Shown piece by piece: positions 7,962 through 14,174 of a stretch of DNA of 14,705 bases (positions within the stretch are counted from its first letter, which is position 1; every line of letters starts with the position of its first letter). The notes beneath the pieces are model-generated. The model was not told where the DNA came from and ran no database searches. It worked only from the letters and a program-made list of their open reading frames with translations. Origin of the DNA: Woeseiaceae bacterium (GTDB taxonomy: Bacteria > Pseudomonadota > Gammaproteobacteria > Steroidobacterales > Woeseiaceae). Position numbers and translations under genes: made by a program. The DNA lies in the NCBI GenBank assembly GCA_022866645.1, contig JALHUQ010000134.1, positions 1-14,705 of the forward strand, read 5' to 3'.

Positions 7962-7984
7962 ATTGTACACACAAAAGCGCCGGC
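7962..7984 (-). promoter_or_regulatory. Weak candidate promoter for the aminotransferase gene
   Basis: TACAAT (7967-7962, five of six matches) lies 15 bases after TTGAGC (four of six), which falls in the loop and stem of the HiPIP terminator. The spacer is short, so this is tentative. The leader to the TTG start would be about 40 bases. Confidence 0.25.
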
Positions 7985-8000
7985 TCAAAGGCCGGCGCTT
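7975..8000 (-). terminator. Intrinsic terminator after the HiPIP gene
   Basis: Perfect 10-bp stem (AAGCGCCGGC paired with GCCGGCGCTT) around a six-base loop, followed on the minus strand by a T-rich tail (TTTTGTGTGT). It lies about 25 bases past the HiPIP stop. Confidence 0.82.
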
Positions 8001-8011
8001 CTGCTTGCGTT

Positions 8012-8028
8012 CCTAAGCGCAGCTTAGG
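8012..8028 (-). other. Second hairpin over the HiPIP stop codon
   Basis: Perfect 7-bp arms CCTAAGC and GCTTAGG around a three-base loop; the HiPIP stop codon (8026-8024) lies inside one arm. It has no T-run of its own, so it is more likely an mRNA 3'-end stabiliser or pause element ahead of the main terminator. Confidence 0.45.
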
Positions 8029-8344
8029 CTTTAGGTGCCCAAACCGAACACCAGCCGCTGGCTGAAACCGACTTGCCCGGGAATATCTGGCAAGGACGCC
8101 AGTCACCCTCGGTGCCCACTACCAACGCACAGGTCGCGCAGCTCTGATCAGCTGCGGGGTTGTTCCGTGATGCAGCATCAACACTCGAGGCATCGTCTGT
8201 ATATTTCATGGCCTGCGCCATCGGGTCGTCTGAGGTCAGGTGCGGCAAATCGTCAGCTCGTGCTTCACGGCCACCTTGTACGAGGCAACCAGCAGCGGCA
8301 ACGGCTGACAGTTGGATAAACTTGCGGCGAGGAATAGTGCTCAA
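8024..8344 (-). CDS. High-potential iron-sulfur protein (HiPIP), Tat-exported
   Basis: 106 residues from TTG at 8344, with AAGGAG six bases upstream. The N-terminus has a twin-arginine signal (IPRRKFIQLSAVAAAG, Arg6-Arg7), with cleavage likely after AREARA near residue 30. The mature protein of about 76 residues carries the four cluster cysteines at 69, 72, 85 and 99 (CATC, then RPC, then GWC), the spacing expected for the single [4Fe-4S] of HiPIPs. It would be a soluble periplasmic electron carrier, typical of respiratory or photosynthetic gammaproteobacteria. It is monocistronic, with its own terminator. A longer ATG start at 8443 adds residues that do not look like a signal peptide. Confidence 0.93.
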   Translation of the reverse strand: MSTIPRRKFIQLSAVAAAGCLVQGGREARADDLPHLTSDDPMAQAMKYTDDASSVDAASRNNPAADQSCATCALVVGTEGDWRPCQIFPGKSVSASGWCSVWAPKA

Positions 8345-8376
8345 CGGAATCTCCTTAACATTCGTGTCTTCAATAC

Positions 8377-8392
8377 CCGGGCTGTTGCCCGG
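8377..8392 (-). other. Hairpin in the HiPIP leader
   Basis: Six-base arms CCGGGC and GCCCGG around a four-base loop, about 30 bases upstream of the HiPIP start. It could stabilise the mRNA; no riboswitch family is recognised. Confidence 0.35.
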
Positions 8393-8454
8393 CGGCGTGT
8401 AGTCTAAAGCATATCGATGCTGTCTTCGACAGGATAATCTCAATAGCAGGGTGC

Positions 8455-8481
8455 ATTCTAACGAAGTTTCCTGAACGCCAA
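8455..8481 (-). promoter_or_regulatory. Weak candidate promoter for the HiPIP gene
   Basis: TAGAAT (8460-8455, five of six matches) lies 15 bases downstream of TTGGCG (8481-8476, four of six). The spacer is short. The leader would be about 100 bases and include the hairpin at 8377-8392. Confidence 0.28.
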
Positions 8482-8516
8482 GTTAACGTGATAGGCGTAT
8501 GAATTTGTTCGGGTTT

Positions 8517-8531
8517 TGAGAATGATTCTCA
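8517..8531. promoter_or_regulatory. Fur box (iron-responsive operator)
   Basis: A perfect 7-1-7 palindrome, TGAGAAT-G-ATTCTCA, which differs from the accepted TGATAAT-n-ATTATCA Fur half-site model at one symmetric position per arm. It lies in the divergent region between the HiPIP gene and the fdhD remnant, about 80 bases before the fdhD start and 172 before the HiPIP start. Fur with iron would repress whichever promoter it covers. Confidence 0.75.
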
Positions 8532-8559
8532 TTGCGGCCTGCGGCCCCCGCCGCTGGGA

Positions 8560-8565
8560 TATACT
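8560..8565 (+). promoter_or_regulatory. Candidate -10 element ahead of the fdhD remnant
   Basis: TATACT matches the -10 consensus at five of six positions, 30 bases before the fdhD ATG. No good -35 is present at the normal distance, so an activator or an alternative start would be needed. Confidence 0.28.
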
Positions 8566-8595
8566 GCGTAACCTTGAGTTTCGATTAAACGCAAA

Positions 8596-8853
8596 ATGAC
8601 CGCCAGCAGCCTCGCGATTACTGTCAGGAAAGTCAGCGCTGACGCCGTGAATCCGGCGGATTTACCGCTCGTCGACGATCAGGTCGCGGTGGAGGAACCG
8701 CTGGAAATCCGCCTGGGGTACAAAGCTGAAAATGGCCGCACGGCAACAAGCATCTCAATCACGATGCGCACGCCCGGATCCGACGCCGAGCTCGCGGTCG
8801 GTTTTTTGTACTCAGAGGCGATTGTGGCTCGCGCCAGCGATATCCATCGCTGA
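8596..8853 (+). pseudogene. fdhD: Truncated FdhD (formate dehydrogenase sulfurtransferase), N-terminal third only
   Basis: 85 codons from ATG at 8596 to TGA at 8851. The segments DDQVAVEEPLEIRLGY and ITMRTPGSDAELAVGFLYSE are the conserved beginning of FdhD, which transfers sulfur to the molybdenum cofactor of formate dehydrogenase. Intact FdhD is roughly 260-280 residues. Here the match stops after ASDI around position 8845 and the reading frame ends three codons later. The conserved cysteine loop and the cofactor-binding C-terminal domain are missing, so the product cannot be functional. The sequence next to it belongs to a different protein, the formate dehydrogenase alpha subunit, in another frame. 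The start has no strong ribosome binding site. Confidence 0.82.
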
Positions 8854-9131
8854 ACTCACGCCGACGTTCAAGAATGTCAGCTTCAAGCTGCTGGACGATA
8901 TCGGAAGCGTGCAATGGCCTTGCTGTGAAGCCGGGCGTCGTTTATACGACTTTCCACAACCCGGAAACGGGTGCCAACGTGGTCACCACCGAGTACAGCG
9001 ACTGGGCCACCAGCTGCCCCGAGTATAAAATCACGGCAGTACAGGTAACGCCGGCATCACATCGCTCGAACTGGCAGAAAGAGTTTGCGGAACGCGCTGA
9101 ACAGCAAGGACGTCTCGTCGAACCAAGCTGA
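8846..9131 (+). pseudogene. Formate dehydrogenase alpha subunit remnant, two C-terminal fragments in different frames
   Basis: Fragment 1 (8846 to about 8923) reads IAELTPTFKNVSF, then LLDDIGSVQWPC, a segment of the molybdopterin subunit of NAD-linked or related formate dehydrogenases (FdsA/FdhA). Fragment 2 (about 8928-9131, next frame) reads KPGVVYTTFHNPETGANV, then SDWATSCPEYKITAVQV and an ordinary C-terminus to TGA at 9129-9131. In the intact enzyme these blocks are separated by a long stretch of the C-terminal cofactor-binding domain, so an internal deletion plus frameshift lies near 8923-8928. All N-terminal iron-sulfur and catalytic regions are absent. An ATG at 8874 opens fragment 2's frame, but its first residues are out-of-frame sequence. 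Family assignment is by recognised conserved motifs. Confidence 0.8.
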
Positions 9132-9142
9132 CGACGCGCCGT

Positions 9143-9466
9143 TTACTCCGCGCCGGCCGGCTCTTTGCTGCCATCACCTGGGAACAGCCACGCTTCGATA
9201 TGTTTTTTGATGTATTTCGGGAACAGCACAAACCCGAGACCGAGGCCGATGGCTCCCCATGGTGGTGCGAACTGTGCGACCGTCGCGGGCCACGCGAACG
9301 CGCTGACGGTGTTGGTGAAAGAATCAATAATGAAACTCAGCACGAACTCGATAACTTTGCCGTCGAATAACAAATGGATTTGTTTGAAATCGTCGATAAA
9401 GGATCCGGCTTCCAGCGTCGCGAAGGTCAGCGCGAAGCCGCAGGCATACAGCCCGCCACCTCGCAC
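9143..9466 (-). CDS. Small membrane protein of unknown function, start uncertain
   Basis: 107 residues from GTG at 9466. Three hydrophobic segments are visible (about 5-24, 38-66 and 68-86), with a hydrophilic C-terminus (PGDGSKEPAGAE). The proposed GTG has only GGGAG directly abutting it, too close for a normal ribosome binding site. The frame stays open upstream to 9613, and the residues there (for example SHGHFRSWFRKVWEVRGGG) look like natural protein, but no ATG, GTG or TTG occurs; a CTG at 9568, overlapping the end of the SYLF gene, is the nearest alternative. The true protein may therefore be about 140 residues. I do not recognise the family. It follows the SYLF gene and is probably co-transcribed. 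Confidence 0.6.
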   Translation of the reverse strand: MRGGGLYACGFALTFATLEAGSFIDDFKQIHLLFDGKVIEFVLSFIIDSFTNTVSAFAWPATVAQFAPPWGAIGLGLGFVLFPKYIKKHIEAWLFPGDGSKEPAGAE

Positions 9467-9560
9467 CTCCCAGACTTTTCGAAACCAGCTTCGGAAGTGG
9501 CCGTGCGATTTGCCGGGAAGCGCGCGCGCCTCCTCGCTGAGTCGGTCCGCTAATGGGCGA

Positions 9561-10124
9561 TTATTCAGACTCGTCGAGCTTATCGAGCTTGCTGAATTTT
9601 GACCCTTCGAGCGTCAGGTTATACATCAGCCCTTTCGAACCAAAAATGAAGCCCACGACGGGATCGCGAATATTGTCGGAATCGATGGTTTTACCGGCGC
9701 CCAAATCGATCAGTGCGACTGAGCCATCAAGACCCACTTTCCAACCGTTGGAGTTGCGAAACTTCTGCAGGGACTCCTTGGTCATAAACGCGACGACAAT
9801 AGACTTTGCCTGCGCGCCCAGTTGAAGCCCTATCGACCCGGACGTCGTGCGGTAATAGTCCACCGTCTGTCCGCCAACTCGCAACACGCCTTCGCCCGTT
9901 TCCGCGCCGACGCCAATTCCCACTTTGATGACTCGAGGAAAAACAAGGTAGCCCGCGGCCTGATTGATGAATACCTCAGCGCCGGATATGCTTTCCTTGA
10001 AGACCTGCAGGGCCTCATTCGACTCCTTGTCGATTTTTTCCGCAGAGGCGGCGATTACCGAGCTCGCCAACAGCAGCGCGATCAGCATGCTGCCCAGTCG
10101 AATTACTTTGCTTTGCTTCTTCAT
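9561..10124 (-). CDS. SYLF-domain (Ysc84-like) secreted protein
   Basis: 187 residues. A basic N-terminus and hydrophobic run (KKQSKVIRLGSMLIALLLASSVIA) form a signal peptide, cut probably after ASA near residue 28. The rest is a SYLF domain: AAGYLVFPRVIKVGIGVGAE, GEGVLRVGGQTVDYYRTTSG, SIGLQLGAQAKSIVVAFMT, then a Gly-rich IDLGAGKTID and a GFIFGSKGLMYNLTLEGSK end. SYLF domains bind phospholipid in eukaryotes; bacterial versions are periplasmic or envelope-associated, with no settled role. The ATG at 10124 has AGGA about nine bases upstream. Stand-alone promoter signals in the 64-base gap before it are weak. Confidence 0.88.
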   Translation of the reverse strand: MKKQSKVIRLGSMLIALLLASSVIAASAEKIDKESNEALQVFKESISGAEVFINQAAGYLVFPRVIKVGIGVGAETGEGVLRVGGQTVDYYRTTSGSIGLQLGAQAKSIVVAFMTKESLQKFRNSNGWKVGLDGSVALIDLGAGKTIDSDNIRDPVVGFIFGSKGLMYNLTLEGSKFSKLDKLDESE

Positions 10125-10188
10125 CCTTTGTCTTCCTGTGTTTTGATGGTCCGACCCGTTAGCAGACCGTAAGTGTGGCTATGATAGC

Positions 10189-10542
10189 CTATTGTTTGTT
10201 CGCCATTTCCTTGTCGGACCCCGGCATCAGACTTGGCGGGATCGGTGCCCGACGCCTGTTGGCCGTTGGCGGGTAATTTTCCGCCAGATAATCAAGGATT
10301 TGTGTCTCCACCGACGGCTCAAACTGCCACAGATTCTGGGTCGCCTGCATCCAGCGCAGGGTGTCCAGCCAGGTATTGCGATCAGCGCGCTGGCTCGTGA
10401 CCAGGGCATGTGAATGGCAACCACCGCAATGTGCCCGAACCTGCTCCCAGCCGGGATTCCTGATGAGGCCGGTCACTTCATCGACGTCGGCAGCGCTGGT
10501 CAGCGCCGGCAACAGAAGGAGAAGTAGCAGCGCTGCTCTCAC
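10189..10542 (-). CDS. Monoheme c-type cytochrome, SorB-like subunit of sulfite dehydrogenase
   Basis: 117 residues from GTG at 10542, overlapping the sorA stop by four bases (GTGA). A signal peptide (RAALLLLLLLPALTSA) directs it to the periplasm. One heme c site, CGGCH, is at residues 39-43. Possible distal Met ligands are Met65, Met106 and Met113. The segment ILDYLAENYPP is typical of small cytochromes paired with molybdenum sulfite dehydrogenases. In the SorAB model, electrons from sulfite oxidation at the molybdenum centre pass to this heme and on to the respiratory chain. Gene order and the overlap support a complex with the upstream gene. SorB is assigned by context and fold size, not by a unique motif. 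Confidence 0.85.
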   Translation of the reverse strand: MRAALLLLLLLPALTSAADVDEVTGLIRNPGWEQVRAHCGGCHSHALVTSQRADRNTWLDTLRWMQATQNLWQFEPSVETQILDYLAENYPPTANRRRAPIPPSLMPGSDKEMANKQ

Positions 10543-11855
10543 GCAGTGACCATGACCGCGATGCGGTGACAGGCGTTGTTGAGATAACCGCGCGGATTCC
10601 AGCCCGGCAAAACCATCGGCTGCGAACGACCGGCATCATCCTCCGCACGCGCCCAGATTTCGTAATAGCCTGCCTCCGGAAACTCAACACTCGTCGTCCA
10701 GTGTTGCCAGGCAAGGCGATTGACCGGCTTCCTGAGCTTGGCCTTTTGCCAGCTGGCGCCGAAATCGATAGACGTGACCATCGCCTTTACGAGTGAGTCG
10801 CCAGCCCAGGCATGGCCACGCAAATCCAGCGGCTTGCCGAGGCTGACTTCGATTCCGGACTTCGGATATGTGATCAGCGACCTCACTGGCATCGACTCAA
10901 TGATGCACATGTTCTCGTCAGCGACCGCCGCACCAGGCGGCACGGGTTCGCACGGCATGCGATAGGACTGCCCCGTCATTTTTTCGCCGTCGTGCACCCG
11001 GTCGCGCAGCAGAATATGCGTCAACCATTTGCCACTGACTGAGGCTGGCCAGCCGGCACAGAGCATGCGCACGGGATAACCGTGCAGTTCCGGCAGCGGC
11101 TCACCGTTCATTGCCCAGACTATCAGCGACTCGTCCTCAACCGCTTTGTGCACAGGGACACCCCGTGAGATGGGCTGCTTGGTCGGATCGCCCGACAGAT
11201 GCGAGTCGGCGGCCTCGTAAGCCACGTACACGGCGTCGTCAGTCATTCCGCAGTCTTCCAGAACGTCGCGCAGGCGTACGCCGGTCCACTCGGGACAGGC
11301 AATCGCACCCGTGCTCCATTGATTACCTTTCGCGGGCGGGTTGAATTCAGATCGTCCGTTTCCGCCGCATTCGATTTGCAACTGCAAAGTGTGATGTTTG
11401 AAACGGGTTTGAATCTCGCCGAGCGTCATGACTTTGGGTTGACCGCACGCCTCACCTTCCACCGTGATTCGCCAATCGAGTGGATCGATGTCCCAGGTCG
11501 AGGGTGGCACGCCATTATTTCGAACAAAAACGCGGGATGCTGGAGTAACCGGGTCGTCCAGCAGGTGTGCCGGCGTCTCGGCATTGAGCGGCCGATCATT
11601 CAGAATGATCAGGCCGGACTTGCCGGGAATCGAGAATGCTTCATTACTTTGGGCGAGAGCAGCAGGAATAAGACCACCCGGCATGTAACGGGCAAAAGGA
11701 ATACTGGCGCCGATGACCGCCGCCATCGCCGCCAGTCCTCCACTCTTCATGAAGCCGCGGCGGGAAACGGTCTCCACCTCGCGACCCCAAATCAGCTCGT
11801 CGGCGAGCTCAGGATTCTCGGCGTAGAGTTCATGTAGTCCTCTATTTTTCATCAT
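10539..11855 (-). CDS. Periplasmic molybdenum sulfite dehydrogenase, SorA/SorT type
   Basis: About 438 residues from ATG at 11855 (ATG at 11852 is equally possible), with CAGG just upstream. After a leader of about 30 residues comes a twin-arginine signal, SRRGFMKSGGLAAMAAVIG (Arg32-Arg33), with cleavage likely near PAALA. The sulfite oxidase fold is clear: RVFVRNNGVPP, then QLQIECGGNGRSEFNPPAKG with the molybdenum-ligand Cys163, then CPEWTGVRL, SGDPTKQPISRGVP and ESMPVRSLITYPKSG, ending with the immunoglobulin-like dimerisation domain (RGHAWAGDSLVKAMVTSIDFG, PGWNPRGYLNNACHRIAV). It oxidises sulfite to sulfate in the periplasm, passing electrons to the cytochrome encoded next. The start overlaps the hutG end by 14 bases. 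A SoxC role is less likely because no other sox genes are visible. Confidence 0.9.
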   Translation of the reverse strand: MMKNRGLHELYAENPELADELIWGREVETVSRRGFMKSGGLAAMAAVIGASIPFARYMPGGLIPAALAQSNEAFSIPGKSGLIILNDRPLNAETPAHLLDDPVTPASRVFVRNNGVPPSTWDIDPLDWRITVEGEACGQPKVMTLGEIQTRFKHHTLQLQIECGGNGRSEFNPPAKGNQWSTGAIACPEWTGVRLRDVLEDCGMTDDAVYVAYEAADSHLSGDPTKQPISRGVPVHKAVEDESLIVWAMNGEPLPELHGYPVRMLCAGWPASVSGKWLTHILLRDRVHDGEKMTGQSYRMPCEPVPPGAAVADENMCIIESMPVRSLITYPKSGIEVSLGKPLDLRGHAWAGDSLVKAMVTSIDFGASWQKAKLRKPVNRLAWQHWTTSVEFPEAGYYEIWARAEDDAGRSQPMVLPGWNPRGYLNNACHRIAVMVTA

Positions 11856-12648
11856 GGAGCCTGCATCTGTGGGCAGCATGCAAAAACGATTGCAGCATTT
11901 TTCGCAGAATATCACGGAGCTTGTCAGCTTTGGCTGCATCAAACGTGGTCGATACTTCATTCATGTAGGCGCGCTGCGCGATCTCGAGTTGCAGTGCGTG
12001 TATGTGTTTTTCGGGCTCGCCGTAATGTCGCGTGATGTAGCCGCCTTTGAAGCGTCCATTAATCGCGGCGCTGTAGCGGCTTGCTGTCGCATCGGCAGCG
12101 ACTGCATCTTCAATCGAGCGACTGCAGCTCGCCGAATCATTACTGCCGAGGTTCAATTCCGGTAACTCGCCGTTGAACAGCCGTGGCACTACGCTCGGAA
12201 TGGAATGAGCATCCCACAGCAAGGCGTAACCGTGTCGCGCACGCAGGGCATCGAGTGTATTGCGAATATGCTCGTGATACGGGCGCCAGTATTGCGCGAC
12301 CCGCGCGGCTTTTTCATCGTCTTCAACGCCACCTGAGCGGTAGATCGCGGCACCCGAAAATGATTGCAGCGGGCAAAGCCCGGTGGCTATCTGTCCCGGA
12401 TACAAGGCAGCGTCGTCCGCCGAACGATTCAGGTCGATCACATAACGGGAGCAATTCGCTACGACGGTGCTCGCACCCATCTCGGTCGCGAACTCATACA
12501 GCTGTGCAACGTGCCAGTCGGTGTCCGGGATCGAGAGGCCGACATCGCTCATCCGGCCAGCGATGTCGTCCGGAATGTCGCGGCCGTCGTGCGGCACACT
12601 GATCAACAGCGGCAAATCGCCATCGTTATGCCGAAAGGCAGCGTTCAT
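11842..12648 (-). CDS. hutG: N-formylglutamate deformylase (HutG)
   Basis: 268 residues. Conserved blocks in order: LLISVPHDGRDIPD (14-27, His20), DTDWHVAQLYEFA (42-54), CSRYVIDLNRSADDAALYPG (66-85), TGLCPLQSFSG (89-99), WDAHSIPS (145-152, Asp146 and His148) and GGYITRHYGEPEKHIHALQL (202-221). These match the zinc-dependent N-formylglutamate amidohydrolase family. It hydrolyses N-formylglutamate to glutamate and formate, the last step of the five-step histidine pathway that uses HutF. The start overlaps the hutH stop by four bases (ATGA). Formate is a product, which makes the formate dehydrogenase remnants 3 kb away notable. HutF and HutI are not in the window. Confidence 0.95.
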   Translation of the reverse strand: MNAAFRHNDGDLPLLISVPHDGRDIPDDIAGRMSDVGLSIPDTDWHVAQLYEFATEMGASTVVANCSRYVIDLNRSADDAALYPGQIATGLCPLQSFSGAAIYRSGGVEDDEKAARVAQYWRPYHEHIRNTLDALRARHGYALLWDAHSIPSVVPRLFNGELPELNLGSNDSASCSRSIEDAVAADATASRYSAAINGRFKGGYITRHYGEPEKHIHALQLEIAQRAYMNEVSTTFDAAKADKLRDILRKMLQSFLHAAHRCRLHDEK

Positions 12649-14174
12649 TTACAATAGCTGGGCAGTACCGAGGCAGCGTAAGCGCAGTAGCCACCCTTAT
12701 CTACGACGGATGCGACTCGTTGTATGTCCGACGACAATGAGCGGTCGGTTTCGTAAGCCGGCGATATCGTGCGCAGCTTGGCGATGACCTCCTCAATGGT
12801 AGACGAACTGGTTTTGGGCCGATGAAACTCGATGCCCTGTGCCGCGGCCAGCAACTCGATCGCGATAATGTTCGCAACGTTTTCGATCATCGTATGTAGC
12901 CGTCGCGCGGCAAACGTTGCCATACTGACATGGTCTTCCTGGTTCGCCGACGTCGGAATGCTGTCAACGCTGGCAGGATGCGCATGCGATTTATTCTCGG
13001 ACGCCAGTGCGGCGGCCGTCACTTGCGCCATCATGAAACCACTGTTCAACCCGCCATCTTTTACCAGAAACGCCGGCAGACCACTCATGTGTGAATCAAT
13101 GAGCAACGCGATACGACGTTCCGACAGCGCGCCGATTTCTGCTATCGCCAGTGCGAGATAGTCCGCCGCAAGTGCGATCGGTTCGGCGTGGAAATTGCCG
13201 CCCGACAAAACCGACTTCGAATCCGTAAAAACTAATGGATTATCGGTAACCGCATTGGCTTCCGTTTCCAGTACAGAGCTCACATGTCTCAGCACGTCGA
13301 GACAAGCGCCGATCACCTGCGGCTGGCAACGAATGGAGTACGGATCCTGCACGCGATCGCATTCCTCGTGCGACGCGCGGATGTCACTGCCATGCATGAG
13401 CTCTCGCAAGACGCCGGCTACCGCGATTTGACCGCCGTGCCCACGAACATTTTGAATTCGTTTGTCGAACGGCGTGTCGCTGCCCTTGATCGCATCGGAT
13501 GACATTGCGCCTGCCATCATCACTGCCGCCAGCAAATTCTCGGTGCGAAAGGCGGCGGCCAAAGCGAGCGCCGTGGACACTTGTGTTCCGTTCAGGAGCG
13601 CAAGCCCCTCTTTTGGCGCCAGCCGGGCAGGTTCGAGCCCAGCGGCCTTGAGTGCGTCGGCGGCGAGTAATACGCGACCATCGACTCGCACCTCGCCATC
13701 GCCAATCAACGCACCGGCCATATGCGCGAGCGGCGCCAAATCACCGCAAGCGCCAACCGATCCTCGTGACGGGATTCGCGGATAGATATTGTGATTGATC
13801 ATCTCGCACAACATCTCGACGAGTTCGACACGCACGCCGGAAAAGCCCTCTGCCAGTGCAATCACTTTCATGAGCATGATCAGACGAACAATGTTGTCGT
13901 CCAGATCTTCGCCGACGCCAACGGCATGCGAACGAACGAGGTTGGCCTGCAAGTGCACCAGCTCGTCGTTGCTGATGCGGACCTGCGCCATTTGTCCGAA
14001 GCCCGTGTTCACGCCATAAACCTGCTTGCCACTGGCAACAACGTCGTTGATCAGTTCCTGCGCCTCGGTGATGCGGCGTTTCGCCTCATCGCCAAGTGAT
14101 ACTGTCAGCGGTGCCGCCCACGCCGTTCGCAATACGTCAAGCGTGACCAGCTGATTGTCGATCATTAAATTCAT
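12645..14174 (-). CDS. hutH: Histidine ammonia-lyase with Cys in place of the MIO serine
   Basis: 509 residues, full length. It removes ammonia from histidine to give urocanate. Active-site residues line up with Pseudomonas putida HAL numbering: Tyr53 in YGVNTGFG, His83 in RSHAVG, Asn195 in LLNGTQ, Tyr279 and Arg282 in QDPYSIRCQPQVIG, Phe328 in SGGNFHAEP and Glu413 in NQEDHVSM. The MIO cofactor normally forms from Ala142-Ser143-Gly144. Here the triad is Ala142-Cys143-Gly144 (GSVGACGDLAPLAH, codon TGC). As I recall, an engineered S143C P. putida enzyme stayed active, so activity is likely kept. The ATG at 14174 has GGAG seven bases upstream and overlaps the hutU stop by four bases (ATGA). The whole frame is intact. 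Confidence 0.96.
   Translation of the reverse strand: MNLMIDNQLVTLDVLRTAWAAPLTVSLGDEAKRRITEAQELINDVVASGKQVYGVNTGFGQMAQVRISNDELVHLQANLVRSHAVGVGEDLDDNIVRLIMLMKVIALAEGFSGVRVELVEMLCEMINHNIYPRIPSRGSVGACGDLAPLAHMAGALIGDGEVRVDGRVLLAADALKAAGLEPARLAPKEGLALLNGTQVSTALALAAAFRTENLLAAVMMAGAMSSDAIKGSDTPFDKRIQNVRGHGGQIAVAGVLRELMHGSDIRASHEECDRVQDPYSIRCQPQVIGACLDVLRHVSSVLETEANAVTDNPLVFTDSKSVLSGGNFHAEPIALAADYLALAIAEIGALSERRIALLIDSHMSGLPAFLVKDGGLNSGFMMAQVTAAALASENKSHAHPASVDSIPTSANQEDHVSMATFAARRLHTMIENVANIIAIELLAAAQGIEFHRPKTSSSTIEEVIAKLRTISPAYETDRSLSSDIQRVASVVDKGGYCAYAASVLPSYCK

Noticed and set aside
8851..8853. TGA in the fdhD frame as a selenocysteine codon
   Set aside because: FdhD does not use selenocysteine here, the sequence after the TGA in that frame does not match FdhD, and the next conserved block is in a different frame from another protein.
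10177..10189. Palindrome GGCTAT-G-ATAGCC after the cytochrome gene as a terminator
   Set aside because: The single-base loop cannot form a normal hairpin and no T-run follows; it may be chance or part of a weak promoter for the SYLF gene.
11199..11837. A 212-codon plus-strand open frame opposite the sulfite dehydrogenase gene
   Set aside because: It lies wholly antisense to a strongly conserved molybdoenzyme gene, has no recognisable domain and no ribosome binding site; it is a high-GC shadow frame.
13479..13502. KGSDTPF in HutH as a second REP-derived peptide like that in the DUF58 gene
   Set aside because: The underlying DNA is not palindromic and the segment aligns with the normal HutH sequence at this place.
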